Source: an uncultured Bacteroidia bacterium (lineage in GTDB: Bacteria; Bacteroidota; Bacteroidia; Bacteroidales; UBA932). Taken from it: a stretch of DNA of 64,000 nucleotides. The DNA lies in the NCBI GenBank assembly GCA_902780175.1, contig CACZEU010000004.1, positions 33,535 through 97,534 on the forward strand, given 5' to 3'. Shown here one piece after another: positions 1 through 9,062 of the stretch. The notes beneath the pieces are model-generated. The model did no database searches and was not told where the DNA came from. It saw only the letters and a list, made by a program, of their open reading frames with translations. Each line of letters opens with the position of its first letter. The first letter of the stretch is position 1. A program made the translations under genes and the position numbers.

Positions 1-2
1 CC

Positions 3-827
3 CTTGTCGCCAACGAGGTCATGAAGGCGCGGGCTTCCGTGCTCCTTGATAACGTAGCCCGCTGGGGAGACCCATGCGTGAGCGTAACCAGCGTCGATCC
101 GGCGGTAATAGGCCGGAGCCTTCCCGGCGCCTTCGACATCATCATCGCCGACGTGCCCTGCAGCGGCGAGGGCATGTTCCGGAAGGACGAACGGGCCGTG
201 GAGGAATGGTCCCCGGAGCTCGTAACCGTCTGCGCCGCAAGGCAGAAGCGCATCCTCGCCGACGTGTGGCCCGCACTGCGTAGCGGCGGCCTCCTGATCT
301 ACTCCACCTGCACGTACGAAGACGCCGAGAACGACGCCAATCTCCGCTGGGCCGCGGAGGAGCTCGGCGGCTCCATAATCCCCCCTGAGGATGAGTTCCC
401 GGAGTACGGCGTGCAGCTCACTTCCTGCGGCAGTCTGCTGCGTGCGGGCGTGGTTCCCGGTGAAGGCCAGTGGGCAGGGGCGCTCGTCAAGACAGCCGGC
501 GCATCCCGTTCCAGCCGTTTCGACATATCGGTCCTGCGGCCGCTCAGGTGCGGAATCCCGGAGCCGACGGTCAAGGGGAAGGACGTCATTCCCCATCCCG
601 ACAGCGTGCTCGCCATCGGCTACGACGGCAAATCCGTCCCGCCGGCCGAAGTGGACCTGCAGACGGCCCTGCGCTTCCTGCACCGGGACGCCATCGTGCT
701 TCCGGGGGCGCCGAAGGGCTTCGTTGCGGTAACTTACAAAGGCCATCCAGTCGGCCTCGTAAAGAATCTGGGGACCCGCTGCAACAACCTTCTTCCCATG
801 AGCCGGAGGATTCTCAAAGACGTTTGA
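3..827 (+). CDS. 16S rRNA m5C methyltransferase, RsmF/NOL1-NOP2-Sun family (5' end cut by window)
   Basis: The frame is open from the first bases, so the N-terminal part lies outside the window; the visible in-frame ATG at 21 is internal. The fragment opens with LVANEV, the conserved SAM-domain segment of this family. It carries the PCSGEGMF motif near 160 and STCTY near 300, which hold the two catalytic cysteines of RNA m5C methyltransferases. The last ~100 residues (LHRDAIVLPGAPKGFVAVTY) match the C-terminal RNA-binding extension of RsmF-like enzymes. It would methylate a cytosine in 16S rRNA using S-adenosylmethionine. Family assignment is secure; the exact target base is not visible. Confidence 0.88.
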   Translation, partial: LVANEVMKARASVLLDNVARWGDPCVSVTSVDPAVIGRSLPGAFDIIIADVPCSGEGMFRKDERAVEEWSPELVTVCAARQKRILADVWPALRSGGLLIYSTCTYEDAENDANLRWAAEELGGSIIPPEDEFPEYGVQLTSCGSLLRAGVVPGEGQWAGALVKTAGASRSSRFDISVLRPLRCGIPEPTVKGKDVIPHPDSVLAIGYDGKSVPPAEVDLQTALRFLHRDAIVLPGAPKGFVAVTYKGHPVGLVKNLGTRCNNLLPMSRRILKDV

Positions 828-837
828 CGGACATCGG

Positions 838-867
838 TTTGAAATAACGACTTTTTGATTATCTTTG
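838..867 (+). promoter_or_regulatory. Bacteroidetes-type promoter for dprA
   Basis: TTTG at 838–841, an 18-nt spacer, then TATCTTTG at 860–867. This matches the Bacteroidetes primary sigma pattern TTTG-N19-TAnnTTTG. It leaves a leader of roughly 15–20 nt before the dprA ATG. Confidence 0.65.
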
Positions 868-889
868 TCCGGACTGTTATGAAAAACTT

Positions 890-2056
890 ATGGACCGGAC
901 AGATTATGAAATCCTTTGCTCGCTGGCTCTGAACCGCATATTCGGTTATTCGCCGGCCACTGCGCGGGCCCTCGCCGCCCGCTTCGGCTCCCCCGGAGCC
1001 GTCTTCTCCCAGAGTTCCGACACCCTCGACGAGGCCTTCGGACCTTTCAGTAAATTCAGATCCCAGATCTGCCCCCAGGCGCTCGAAGACGCCGCCCGGG
1101 AGTATGAGTTCCTTCGCTCGGAGGGCTGCAGGTTCATTCCGGCAGGCTCCCCGGGCTATCCTCCCCTGCTCTCCGAGTGCCCCGACGCCCCCGTCGGCCT
1201 TTACTTCCTCGGCTCGAGCACGCCGGAGGAAGTCTTCGGCAGCGGCGACTTCGTATCCGTCGTGGGGACCAGGGACATCTCCCCCTACGGCCGCGAGTGG
1301 ACGGCGCGCATCGTGGGGGCGATGGGCCGCAGCCGCAAACGGCCCACCGTCGTCAGCGGCCTTGCCATCGGGGTGGACATCACGGCACATATGGCAGCGC
1401 TGGACACCGGACTGCCCACGGTGGCCGTCATCCCCGTCGGAATCGACTCCATCTACCCCAGGAGGCACGCTGCGGCGGCCCGAAGGATCGTTTCCTCGCC
1501 CCGCAGTGCACTGGTGACCGACTTTCCGCCGGGAACGTCCCCGGTGGCATTCAACTTCCTGCGGCGGAACCGCATCATCGCAGGCATCTCGCGCGCCACC
1601 GTCCTCACAGAGTCCAAGGCCAAGGGCGGAGGGACTATGACGGCACGGCTTGCCGCAAGTTACGGGCGGGAGGTCTTCGCCCTGCCCGGAAGGATCGACG
1701 ACGTACGTTCAGCCGGATGCAACCGCATCATCATGGAAAGCATAGCGGAGCCCCTCGGCGACGAGGCCTCGATCGCGCGGCAGCTGTCCCTGGGAAGCGT
1801 TTCCCTGCGGCGCGGCCCGGCGCTGGAGGAAAGCCTGCGGGCGTGCTACGGCGCGGCCGACAAGGCCACGGTCGACAGGCTTGTAGCCGTCGCCCTTTTC
1901 ATCCGGGAGCACCGCGGAGCCGTCCCGGAAGAGATATGCCGGTCCCTGGACGAAGACTACGGCAGCGTAAGCGCAGCCCTGTGCCTGCTGGAGAGCGACG
2001 GGTTCATCAGTACGGATTTACTCCAAAGGTGTACGATTACGGATAAAAAATGCTAA
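890..2056 (+). CDS. dprA: DNA-processing protein DprA
   Basis: A 388-residue protein of the DprA/Smf family, which loads RecA on incoming single-stranded DNA during transformation. Residues ~1–110 form the N-terminal SAM/HhH-like region. The Rossmann-like core starts near VSVVGTRDISPYG and continues through VVSGLAIGVDITAHMAAL and AVIPVGIDSIYP, all DprA hallmarks. The last ~70 residues look like the winged-helix C-terminal domain (VPEEICRSL, LCLLESDGFI). Start 890 follows a clear promoter; the ATG at 879 is out of frame. Its stop at 2054–2056 overlaps the start region of tatD. Confidence 0.95.
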   Translation: MDRTDYEILCSLALNRIFGYSPATARALAARFGSPGAVFSQSSDTLDEAFGPFSKFRSQICPQALEDAAREYEFLRSEGCRFIPAGSPGYPPLLSECPDAPVGLYFLGSSTPEEVFGSGDFVSVVGTRDISPYGREWTARIVGAMGRSRKRPTVVSGLAIGVDITAHMAALDTGLPTVAVIPVGIDSIYPRRHAAAARRIVSSPRSALVTDFPPGTSPVAFNFLRRNRIIAGISRATVLTESKAKGGGTMTARLAASYGREVFALPGRIDDVRSAGCNRIIMESIAEPLGDEASIARQLSLGSVSLRRGPALEESLRACYGAADKATVDRLVAVALFIREHRGAVPEEICRSLDEDYGSVSAALCLLESDGFISTDLLQRCTITDKKC

Positions 2057-2061
2057 ATTTG
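2054..2061 (+). promoter_or_regulatory. Possible -7 box for tatD
   Basis: TAAATTTG fits TAnnTTTG and lies 6 nt before the ATG at 2068, overlapping the dprA stop codon. No matching -33 TTTG is visible, so it may be coincidental. If real, the tatD mRNA would be nearly leaderless. Confidence 0.35.
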
Positions 2062-2067
2062 CCTTCG

Positions 2068-2835
2068 ATGGAATTCATCGACACACATACCCACAACAGC
2101 GACGAATCGTACGCCGGCGAAGAGGATGCCGTCATCGCCCGGGCCGTGGCGGCAGGCGTCACCGTCCTCCTTCAGGCCGACACCGGCAGGGAGGGCCGCG
2201 CAGAGATGTACGCCCTGTGCGGACGCCATCCCGGCGTGCTGTATCCCATGCTCGGCCTGTACCCGGGGCACGTAGGCCCCGACTGGAAGGACGAGGTGGC
2301 AGACCTGTCGTCCTGGCACTCCGGGGGTCCCGTCGCCATAGGGGAAATCGGCCTCGACTACCACTACGGGGCCGATACCGCAGAGCTCCAGAAGGAGGCC
2401 CTGCTGGCCCAGTTCGAGATTGCCCGCGACTGGGACCTTCCCGTCAACATACACCTCCGAGACGCCACGGAAGACTGGTTCGCCATAATGGAAAAGTGCC
2501 GCGGAATGCACCTGAGAGGCAACCTGCACGCCTTCAGCGGCAGCGCCGAGGTCTTCGATCGCATGCAGCGCTACGGCGAATGGTACGTGGGCATCGGAGG
2601 CGTCCTCACCTTCAAGAAGGCCCGCATAGCGGAGGACGTCCTGCGCATCCCGCTGGAGCGCATCCTCCTGGAAACGGACTCCCCGTACCTCGCGCCCACT
2701 CCCCTTCGCGGCACGCGCAACGAAAGCGCCAACATCCCCGTCATCGCGGAATTCCTCGCACGGGTGAAGGGCGTGAGCCTGGAAGAAGTCGCCGCCGTCA
2801 CCACCGCAAACGCAAGAAAACTGTTCGCAATATGA
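2068..2835 (+). CDS. tatD: TatD family metal-dependent hydrolase
   Basis: A 255-residue TIM-barrel metallohydrolase of the TatD DNase family. The metal site opens with MEFIDTHTH, followed by GEIGLDYHY, VNIHLRDA, HAFSGS and ILLETDSPYLAPTP in the order expected for the family. Starting at 2068 puts IDTHTH at the N-terminus as in most homologues and gives the usual length; an ATG at 2050 (six residues longer, overlapping dprA by 7 nt) is the alternative. TatD proteins act on DNA or aminoacyl substrates; the natural substrate cannot be read from sequence. The stop overlaps the ansA start as ATGA. Confidence 0.93.
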   Translation: MEFIDTHTHNSDESYAGEEDAVIARAVAAGVTVLLQADTGREGRAEMYALCGRHPGVLYPMLGLYPGHVGPDWKDEVADLSSWHSGGPVAIGEIGLDYHYGADTAELQKEALLAQFEIARDWDLPVNIHLRDATEDWFAIMEKCRGMHLRGNLHAFSGSAEVFDRMQRYGEWYVGIGGVLTFKKARIAEDVLRIPLERILLETDSPYLAPTPLRGTRNESANIPVIAEFLARVKGVSLEEVAAVTTANARKLFAI

Positions 2836-3854
2836 GTAACGTACTGCTGATATACACAGGCGGGACCATCGGGATGAAAGAGGATCCGGTGGACCAGACG
2901 CTCCGCCCGTTCGACTTCGACAGCCTGCTGGACGAAGTGCCCGAACTCCGCAAGTTCGGCACCAGCATCGACCATGTCACATTCGACCCGCTGATAGATT
3001 CATCCGACATCGAGCCCGCGATGTGGCAGAAACTGGCGGCGCTCATAGAGCGGAAATACGACGCCTACGACGGCTTCGTGGTGCTGCACGGCACGGATAC
3101 GATGGCCTACAGCGCATCGGTCCTGAGCTACATGCTCTCCAACCTCAGCAAGCCGGTGGTGTTCACCGGGAGCCAGCTTCCGGTGGGCCGGCTGCGCACC
3201 GACGGCAGGGAAAACCTGGTTTCCGCGGTGGAGATTGCAGGTGCGCGGGAGAGGGACGGCAGCGCCATCGTTCCGGAGGTCTGCATATACTTCAACTCCC
3301 TGCTCATCAGGGGCAACCGCAGCACCAAGGTGGACGCCGACGGCTTCGACGCATTCCGTTCGCCCAACCTCCCGCCGCTGGCCGAGGCGGGCATCGACAT
3401 CCGCTACAACAAGGATATAATCCTCCGTCCGTCCCGAGGCCTGCTGTCGGTCAGCAGCGCGCTGGACACCAGGGTATCCATACTCAAGGTCCATCCCGGC
3501 ATCACCGAACAGGTGGTGCGCGACACCCTCCTCGGAGAGGCCACGAGGGCCGTCATCCTGGAGACCTTCGGATGCGGCAACGCCCCATCGCGCGACTGGT
3601 TCCTGGACATAGTCCGCGAAGCAGCGGATGCCGGCAAGGTGCTCCTCAACGTCACCCAGTGCCTGCGGGGTACCGTCAACATGGACCTGTACGCCACAGG
3701 ACGGGCACTGCACAGGGCAGGGGTGCTGAGCGGCTACGACATCACGCTGGAGAGCGCTCTCGGCAAACTGTTCTTCCTTATGGGCAAGAGCAATGATAAT
3801 GAATACGTTAAGGCCTATGTAGAGAAAAACCTGTGCGGCGAAATATCAAAATAG
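2832..3854 (+). CDS. ansA: Type I L-asparaginase
   Basis: A 340-residue cytoplasmic-type asparaginase converting L-asparagine to aspartate and ammonia. The N-terminal nucleophile motif is LIYTGGTIGM and the second active-site motif is VVLHGTDTMAY; both threonines are present. No signal peptide is seen, which fits type I rather than the periplasmic type II. The open frame extends upstream to 2217 but that part is shadow sequence in tatD. The ATG at 2832 sits in an ATGA overlap with the tatD stop, indicating translational coupling. Confidence 0.95.
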   Translation: MSNVLLIYTGGTIGMKEDPVDQTLRPFDFDSLLDEVPELRKFGTSIDHVTFDPLIDSSDIEPAMWQKLAALIERKYDAYDGFVVLHGTDTMAYSASVLSYMLSNLSKPVVFTGSQLPVGRLRTDGRENLVSAVEIAGARERDGSAIVPEVCIYFNSLLIRGNRSTKVDADGFDAFRSPNLPPLAEAGIDIRYNKDIILRPSRGLLSVSSALDTRVSILKVHPGITEQVVRDTLLGEATRAVILETFGCGNAPSRDWFLDIVREAADAGKVLLNVTQCLRGTVNMDLYATGRALHRAGVLSGYDITLESALGKLFFLMGKSNDNEYVKAYVEKNLCGEISK

Positions 3855-3870
3855 GTATTGACTTATGAAA

Positions 3871-3878
3871 TAATTTTG
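3871..3878 (+). promoter_or_regulatory. Candidate -7 box for the ExbB/ExbD cluster
   Basis: TAATTTTG fits TAnnTTTG and would give a leader of about 50 nt. The region is strongly AT-rich compared with its surroundings. No good -33 TTTG is seen at the usual distance. Confidence 0.45.
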
Positions 3879-3936
3879 CTAAATTGCACCGATTTCGCTA
3901 GGAAATTAATTTTAACTAATACATCATTCAACGTTT

Positions 3937-4734
3937 ATGAAAAAGTTTTTCATGTTTCTTGCAGTCGCCGGCGTAATGGCCTTCGCTGCTAACACCGCAT
4001 CCGCCCAGGACGCTCAGGGAGCACCCGCAGAGGAGCAAGTTGCCTCCGCACCCGCAGAGATGACCGCAGCCGACCTGCTCGCCGGTACCGGCGAGGAAGT
4101 CCCTCTCCACCAGGCCCTCAAGACCAAGTTCATCGAAGGTGGTGCAGGCTTCATGTCCCTCATCATCATCTGCCTCATCATCGGTCTCGCACTCTCCATC
4201 GAGCGTATCCTCTATCTCACCTTCTCCAAGTCCAACACCAAGAAGCTCCTCGCGAAAGTCGAGCAGGCTCTTGAGGAAGGCGGTGTGGAAGCAGCCAAGG
4301 ACGTCTGCCGCGAAACCCGCGGCCCCGTGGCCTCCATCTTCTACCAGGGTCTCCTCCGTTACGACCAGGGTATCGACGTAGTCGAGAAAACCGTCGTTTC
4401 CTACGGCTCCGTACAGATGAGCGAAATGGAGAACGGACTGAGCTGGATCGGCCTCTTCATCGCCATCGCCCCGTCCCTCGGATTCCTCGGTACCGTTATC
4501 GGTATGATCAACGCATTCGACGCCATCCAGGCAGCAGGTGACATCTCCCCGAACGTTGTCGCAGGAGGTATGAAGGTCGCTCTCATCACCACCGTCGGCG
4601 GTCTCATCGTCGCCATGATCCTCCAGGTGTTCTACAACTACATCCTCGCCAAGATCGACAGCCTCACCATCGATATGGAAGATTCTTCCATCTGCCTGAT
4701 CGACCTTCTCACCAAGCACAACGCAAAGAAATAA
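3937..4734 (+). CDS. MotA/TolQ/ExbB proton channel protein with long N-terminal extension
   Basis: A 265-residue inner-membrane proton channel subunit. Residues 1–23 look like a signal peptide or first helix (FFMFLAVAGVMAFAANTASA), followed by an Ala/Glu/Pro-rich stretch. Channel helices lie near 70–95 (LIIICLIIGLALSIERI), 165–190 (GLFIAIAPSLGFLGTVIGM) and 210–235 (ALITTVGGLIVAMIL), the last two being the conserved ExbB/TolQ core. It is first of four genes with a small membrane protein and two ExbD proteins, so it should energise an outer-membrane process from the proton gradient. Codon use is strongly C-ending, suggesting good expression. Confidence 0.9.
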   Translation: MKKFFMFLAVAGVMAFAANTASAQDAQGAPAEEQVASAPAEMTAADLLAGTGEEVPLHQALKTKFIEGGAGFMSLIIICLIIGLALSIERILYLTFSKSNTKKLLAKVEQALEEGGVEAAKDVCRETRGPVASIFYQGLLRYDQGIDVVEKTVVSYGSVQMSEMENGLSWIGLFIAIAPSLGFLGTVIGMINAFDAIQAAGDISPNVVAGGMKVALITTVGGLIVAMILQVFYNYILAKIDSLTIDMEDSSICLIDLLTKHNAKK

Positions 4735-4758
4735 TCACCCTATAGCGCACAGCAAATC

Positions 4759-5187
4759 ATGAAACTCAACAAAATATTCAAATGGGTTATGGTAGCGCTG
4801 GTCATCATCAGTGTCGGCCTCCTCATCTGGGGCTTCTCCCAGAGATTCGGCGGCAGCACTGTAGACACCCTGCTCTACTGGACCTACGCGATGCTCGGCC
4901 TGGCGCTCTTCTGCGTCATCATCCTGGGCCTCATCGTAGGTGCCATAAACAACCCGAAGAGCCTGATCAAGATCGGGATCATTCTGGTTGGAGTGGCTGC
5001 GCTCTGCCTCGTCGCCTACTTACTGGCGAAGGGTGATCCTGCAATCGGCTACACCGGCGTTCCCGTTACCGGCGGCACCCTCAAACTCACCGACACCATC
5101 CTTAATCTCACATACATCGTCGGCGGCGCAGCCATCGCTGCCATCATCGTCGGCGAAATCCGTATGGCCATAGCTAGCAAGAAGTAA
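4759..5187 (+). CDS. Small four-helix membrane protein of the ExbB/ExbD cluster
   Basis: A 142-residue protein with four predicted membrane helices (about 8–27, 38–62, 68–90 and 112–135) and almost no soluble part. I do not recognise a named family. It sits between the proton channel gene (24 nt upstream) and the first ExbD gene (2 nt downstream). That position suggests an accessory subunit of the motor complex; this is inference from context only. Confidence 0.75.
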   Translation: MKLNKIFKWVMVALVIISVGLLIWGFSQRFGGSTVDTLLYWTYAMLGLALFCVIILGLIVGAINNPKSLIKIGIILVGVAALCLVAYLLAKGDPAIGYTGVPVTGGTLKLTDTILNLTYIVGGAAIAAIIVGEIRMAIASKK

Positions 5188-5189
5188 CC

Positions 5190-5771
5190 ATGGGCAAGAA
5201 GAAAGTACCAGCAATGAACACCAGCTCGACCGCGGACATCGCGTTCCTGCTGCTGTGCTACTTCCTGATGACCACGACCATGGGCAGCCAGACCGGCCTC
5301 AGCCGCCGTCTTCCCCCCATGCCCGACAAGAATCAGAAAGTGGAGGACCAGAAGGTCAATCGCCGAAACATCATCCAGGTGAAGATCAATTCGGCCGATA
5401 GAATCCTTGCCGGTAGCGAGCCCATCGACATCAGCCAGCTTAAAGACAAGATCAAAGAGTTCCTGACCAACCCCGCCAATGATCCCAATCTCCCCGAAAA
5501 GGAGGTTCAGAACATCGAGGGTCTGGGAGAATGGCCCGTCTCCAAGGGCGTCATCTCCCTTCAGAACGACCGTGGTACCAGTTACCAGGCATACATCGCA
5601 GTACAGAACGAGCTCGTGAAGGCCGTCAACGAACTTCGTGACGACTTCTCCCGCCGCCAGTACGGCAAGGTGTTCATGCTCCTCGACGAAGATACACAGG
5701 CAATTGTCAAGAAGGCAGTGCCCCAGAACATCTCCGAGGCAGAACCCAAGGATGTAGGCCGCAGAAGATAA
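5190..5771 (+). CDS. ExbD/TolR biopolymer transport protein (long form)
   Basis: A 193-residue ExbD-family protein. A single N-terminal membrane helix (STADIAFLLLCYFLMTTTM, about 11–30) carries the conserved Asp that serves in proton-driven coupling, and the rest is periplasmic. The periplasmic part is longer than in typical ExbD (~135–150 residues), with an extra segment around 85–150. It starts 2 nt after the small membrane protein and is followed by a second, shorter ExbD. Two unlike ExbD copies suggest a heteromeric stator. Confidence 0.88.
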   Translation: MGKKKVPAMNTSSTADIAFLLLCYFLMTTTMGSQTGLSRRLPPMPDKNQKVEDQKVNRRNIIQVKINSADRILAGSEPIDISQLKDKIKEFLTNPANDPNLPEKEVQNIEGLGEWPVSKGVISLQNDRGTSYQAYIAVQNELVKAVNELRDDFSRRQYGKVFMLLDEDTQAIVKKAVPQNISEAEPKDVGRRR

Positions 5772-5790
5772 AATACAGGAGGAAAGAATT

Positions 5791-6261
5791 ATGTCAAAAT
5801 TTGGTGGAAGCAACAACAAGAAAGAGGTGCCGGCAATGACCAGCAGCTCCCTTTCCGATATCGTTTTCATGCTCCTGTTCTTCTTTATGGTTACCACGCA
5901 GATGCGCGAAACCGAGAACAAAGTCATGGTCAAGATCCCCGAGGCCTCCGAGGTAGTCAAGCTCGAGCGCAAGGATCTCAATTCATACATCAACATCGGT
6001 ACGCCTATCAAGTCTCTGCAGGCAATGTACGGAACAGAGGCCCGTATCCAGCTGAACGACTCATTCAAGACCACCGACGACATCCGCGACTTCGTGGCTG
6101 CCGAGCGTGAGTCCCACAGTGAGCAGGACCGTCAGTTCATGACCGTCAGCATCAGGGCCGACCAGGATGTCCGAATGGGTATCATTACCGACGTCAAGCA
6201 GGAGCTCAGACGATGCTCCGCGCTTAAGATAATGTACTCCGCACGCAAGGGCGGTCAATAG
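5791..6261 (+). CDS. ExbD/TolR biopolymer transport protein
   Basis: A 156-residue ExbD-family protein with one N-terminal helix (LSDIVFMLLFFFMVTTQM, about 19–36) that contains the conserved Asp. The periplasmic domain ends in the usual basic, compact TolR-like fold (DVRMGIITDVKQELR). The start at 5791 has a clear AGGAGGAAAGAA purine stretch in front, one of the few Shine-Dalgarno-like sites in the window. It closes the four-gene motor operon, which is followed directly by a terminator. Confidence 0.9.
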   Translation: MSKFGGSNNKKEVPAMTSSSLSDIVFMLLFFFMVTTQMRETENKVMVKIPEASEVVKLERKDLNSYINIGTPIKSLQAMYGTEARIQLNDSFKTTDDIRDFVAAERESHSEQDRQFMTVSIRADQDVRMGIITDVKQELRRCSALKIMYSARKGGQ

Positions 6262-6281
6262 ACAGCCACTTGGCAGATACG

Positions 6282-6312
6282 AGCAGCCCCCTTCCCAGAG
6301 GGCTGCTTTTTT
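6282..6312 (+). terminator. Intrinsic terminator after the ExbB/ExbD cluster
   Basis: Perfect 8-bp stem AGCAGCCC (6282–6289) with GGGCTGCT (6300–6307), a 10-nt loop and a run of T residues to 6312. Confidence 0.9.
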
Positions 6313-6328
6313 AAAAGATTGAAAATCA

Positions 6329-7732
6329 ATGTCATTAGTTCGTTATAAAGTGAAGGACCTGCTGGAAATGCAGGCAGGCAAAGAGGTACTGGCCAAAGGT
6401 TGGGTCAGAACCAAGAGGGGCAACAGGGAAATTGCGTTCATCGCCCTGAACGACGGCTCCACAATCAAGAACATCCAGATAGTGGTGGACAAGACCCCGG
6501 AAACGGAGGGCGTCCTGTCAAAGATAAGCACAGGCAGCTGCATCTGCGTGGAAGGCACGCTGGTGGAATCCATCGGCAGCGGCCAGGCAGTGGAAATCAA
6601 GGCAAAGGACATCACCGTCTATGGCGAGTGCGACCCCATGCGCTATCCGCTCCAGAAGAAGGATACGTCGTTTGAATACCTGCGCACCGTCGCGCACATG
6701 CGTCCAAGGACCAACACCTTCGGCGCCGTGCTCCGCCTCCGCAGCCAGATGGCCTTCGCCATTCACGAATTCTTCCATTCCCGCGGGTTCGTTTACCTGC
6801 ATACTCCGCTCATCACCGCGTCGGACGCCGAGGGCGCCGGCAACATGTTCCAGGTCACCACTCTGGACCTGGGTGCCCCCCTGCCCCGCAACAAGAAGGG
6901 AGATATAGATTACAGCAAGGATTTCTTCGGCCGCAGGACCTCCCTCACCGTGAGCGGTCAGCTGGAGGGCGAGCTCGGAGCCACCGCGCTGGGCGAGATC
7001 TACACTTTCGGTCCCACTTTCCGTGCGGAGAATTCCAACACCCCGAGGCACCTTGCGGAGTTCTGGATGATCGAGCCGGAAATGGCTTTCTACGACCTTC
7101 AGGACAACATGGACCTCGCCGAGGAATTCATCAAGTTCCTGGTCAAATATGCCCTGGACAACTGCCGTGAGGACATCCAGTTCCTCAACGACCGCTACGA
7201 CCCCGAGCTTGTCGAGCGCCTTGAGAGCGTCATCGGCACCGAGTTCGTACGCCTGGAGTACACCGAGGGCATAAAGATTCTCGAGCAGGCTGTCGCAGAC
7301 GGGGTGCAGTTCGAGTATCCTGTCTTCTGGGGCGCAGACCTCCAGAGCGAGCACGAGAGGTTCCTCGTGGAGCAGCATTTCAAGAAGCCTGTCATCCTCA
7401 CGGGGTATCCCAAGGATATCAAGGCTTTCTATATGAAGCAGAACGAGGACGGCAAGACGGTGCGCGCAATGGACGTCCTCTTCCCCAAGATCGGCGAGAT
7501 AATCGGCGGCAGCGAGCGCGAGGCCGACCTTGCAAAGCTCGAGGCCCGCATCGACGAGCTCGGCATGAGCCGCAAGAACCTCGAGTGGTACATCGATACC
7601 CGCCGCTTCGGCAGCTGCCCTCACAGCGGCTTCGGCCTTGGCTTCGAGAGGCTCCTCCTCTTCGTCACCGGCATGCAGAACATCCGCGACGTCATTCCAT
7701 TCCCTCGCACCCCTAAAAACGCAGAATTTTAA
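6329..7732 (+). CDS. asnS: Asparaginyl-tRNA synthetase
   Basis: A 467-residue class IIb aminoacyl-tRNA synthetase charging tRNA-Asn. The N-terminal OB-fold runs from about residue 10 to 115 ([21 protein letters not shown]). The class II catalytic core follows with HTPLIT, FTQ-like [40 protein letters not shown] and the C-terminal motif 3 [10 protein letters not shown]. The length is normal for bacterial AsnRS. It starts 16 nt after the terminator and its TAA overlaps the udk ATG (TAATG). Confidence 0.97.
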   Translation: MSLVRYKVKDLLEMQAGKEVLAKGWVRTKRGNREIAFIALNDGSTIKNIQIVVDKTPETEGVLSKISTGSCICVEGTLVESIGSGQAVEIKAKDITVYGECDPMRYPLQKKDTSFEYLRTVAHMRPRTNTFGAVLRLRSQMAFAIHEFFHSRGFVYLHTPLITASDAEGAGNMFQVTTLDLGAPLPRNKKGDIDYSKDFFGRRTSLTVSGQLEGELGATALGEIYTFGPTFRAENSNTPRHLAEFWMIEPEMAFYDLQDNMDLAEEFIKFLVKYALDNCREDIQFLNDRYDPELVERLESVIGTEFVRLEYTEGIKILEQAVADGVQFEYPVFWGADLQSEHERFLVEQHFKKPVILTGYPKDIKAFYMKQNEDGKTVRAMDVLFPKIGEIIGGSEREADLAKLEARIDELGMSRKNLEWYIDTRRFGSCPHSGFGLGFERLLLFVTGMQNIRDVIPFPRTPKNAEF

Positions 7733-8352
7733 TGTTAGTAATTGGTATAGCCGGAGGATCAGGTTCCGGTAAAACTACGGTGGTGAATGCCATCACCGAC
7801 CAGCTTGAAGGCAAGAAGGTAGTCGTCATCCCCCAGGATTCGTACTACAAGGATTCCAGCGACCTTACCGACGAGGAGAAGAGGGTCCATAATTTCGACC
7901 ATCCCGATTCCATCGAGTGGGACCTGCTGTGCAACCAGCTCCGCGACCTCAAGAACGGCAAGAGCGTGCAGCAGCCGGTGTATTCGTTCATTTCGTGCAC
8001 CAGGTCCAAGACCGAGACCAAGCTGGTGGAGCCCGCCGACATCATCATCATCGAGGGTATCCTTATCTTTACCTGCAAGAAGCTGCGGGACCAGATGGAC
8101 ATCAAGATCTTCGTGGACGCCGACGATGACGACCGCCTGATGCGCGTCATCGAGCGCGACATATGCGAGCGCGGCAAGGACGTCCATTGGGTGATAGAGC
8201 GCTACAGCCGCACCGTCAAGCCGATGTACCTGCAGTTCATCGAGCCCAGCAAGCGCTACGCCGACATCATCATCCCCCAGGGCGGTCACAATAAGGTGGC
8301 AATCGACATCATCACCGCTACAGTAGAGAAAGAGCTCGAAAAGAAGCAGTGA
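7732..8352 (+). CDS. udk: Uridine kinase
   Basis: A 206-residue P-loop kinase phosphorylating uridine and cytidine for pyrimidine salvage. Walker A is GIAGGSGSGKTTV at residues 4–16; the substrate-binding segments NFDHPDSIEWD and PVYSFISCTR and the lid region RDICERGKDV are typical of Udk. It overlaps asnS by one base and the next gene by GTGA, so the three genes are probably translated from one message. Confidence 0.96.
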   Translation: MLVIGIAGGSGSGKTTVVNAITDQLEGKKVVVIPQDSYYKDSSDLTDEEKRVHNFDHPDSIEWDLLCNQLRDLKNGKSVQQPVYSFISCTRSKTETKLVEPADIIIIEGILIFTCKKLRDQMDIKIFVDADDDDRLMRVIERDICERGKDVHWVIERYSRTVKPMYLQFIEPSKRYADIIIPQGGHNKVAIDIITATVEKELEKKQ

Positions 8353-9062
8353 AAAAGGAGGACCGGGCAGGACTGTATACCACCGTAATCATACATCTTG
8401 CGGTGCTTATCGTCCTGCTCGCGACCACCCTTGGTTTCTCCATCCAGAAAGAAAACAGTTTCGTCCTCGACTTCAGCAAGCTCGAGGAACTTGAGCGTCT
8501 GCAGGCCGAGGTGGAGCGGCTCCAGAAAGAGGCCGAATTCCAGCAGGCCATACACGACAAGCTCGAGCGGGATCTCGGCGCGGCGGGCGCAAGCATACGC
8601 AACGTCGTGGTGGACCGCGGCTCCCTGAAGGACGACCGCGGAACCGACGCCGACCAGCTCTATAAAGATGCAGAACGCCTTGCCAGGGAGTTGCAGGGCG
8701 GTTTCGAGGTGCCGGACGACGGCTTTACGGCATCTCTTCCCAGCAAGGACCAGGGCCCCGGCAAGGATCAGAAGAAGTATTCCGGTCCTTCAGTCGTTTC
8801 TTATTATCTTGAGGGCCGCAAGGCCAGCAAACTCTCGATTCCGGCCTACAGATGCATGGGAGCGGGAGAGGTGACGGTACTCATCACCGTCGACAATTCA
8901 GGTACGGTAATAGCCGCCAAGGTTGACGAAAGCGTCTCGAGCGCCGACGGCTGCCTGCGCAGTTTCGCCATACGCGCCGCAAGGCTCAGCCGGTTCTCGG
9001 CAGACCCCAAGGCGCCCGCCCGCCAGACGGGAAATATAGTCTATCAGTTTATCGCCCAGTAG
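8349..9062 (+). CDS. TonB-like energy transducer with coiled-coil stalk
   Basis: A 237-residue protein with an N-terminal membrane anchor (residues ~8–28), a charged coiled coil (about 35–75, heptads rich in Leu, Glu and Arg) and a C-terminal domain with the TonB pattern SIPAYRCMGAGEVTVLITVDNSGTV. The fold resembles TonB C-terminal domains, although the classical PEYPGG motif is absent. The start is GTG in a GTGA overlap with udk. The last 14 nt overlap the convergent protease gene. It may serve the ExbB/ExbD motor three genes upstream; that pairing is inference. Confidence 0.72.
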   Translation: MKKEDRAGLYTTVIIHLAVLIVLLATTLGFSIQKENSFVLDFSKLEELERLQAEVERLQKEAEFQQAIHDKLERDLGAAGASIRNVVVDRGSLKDDRGTDADQLYKDAERLARELQGGFEVPDDGFTASLPSKDQGPGKDQKKYSGPSVVSYYLEGRKASKLSIPAYRCMGAGEVTVLITVDNSGTVIAAKVDESVSSADGCLRSFAIRAARLSRFSADPKAPARQTGNIVYQFIAQ

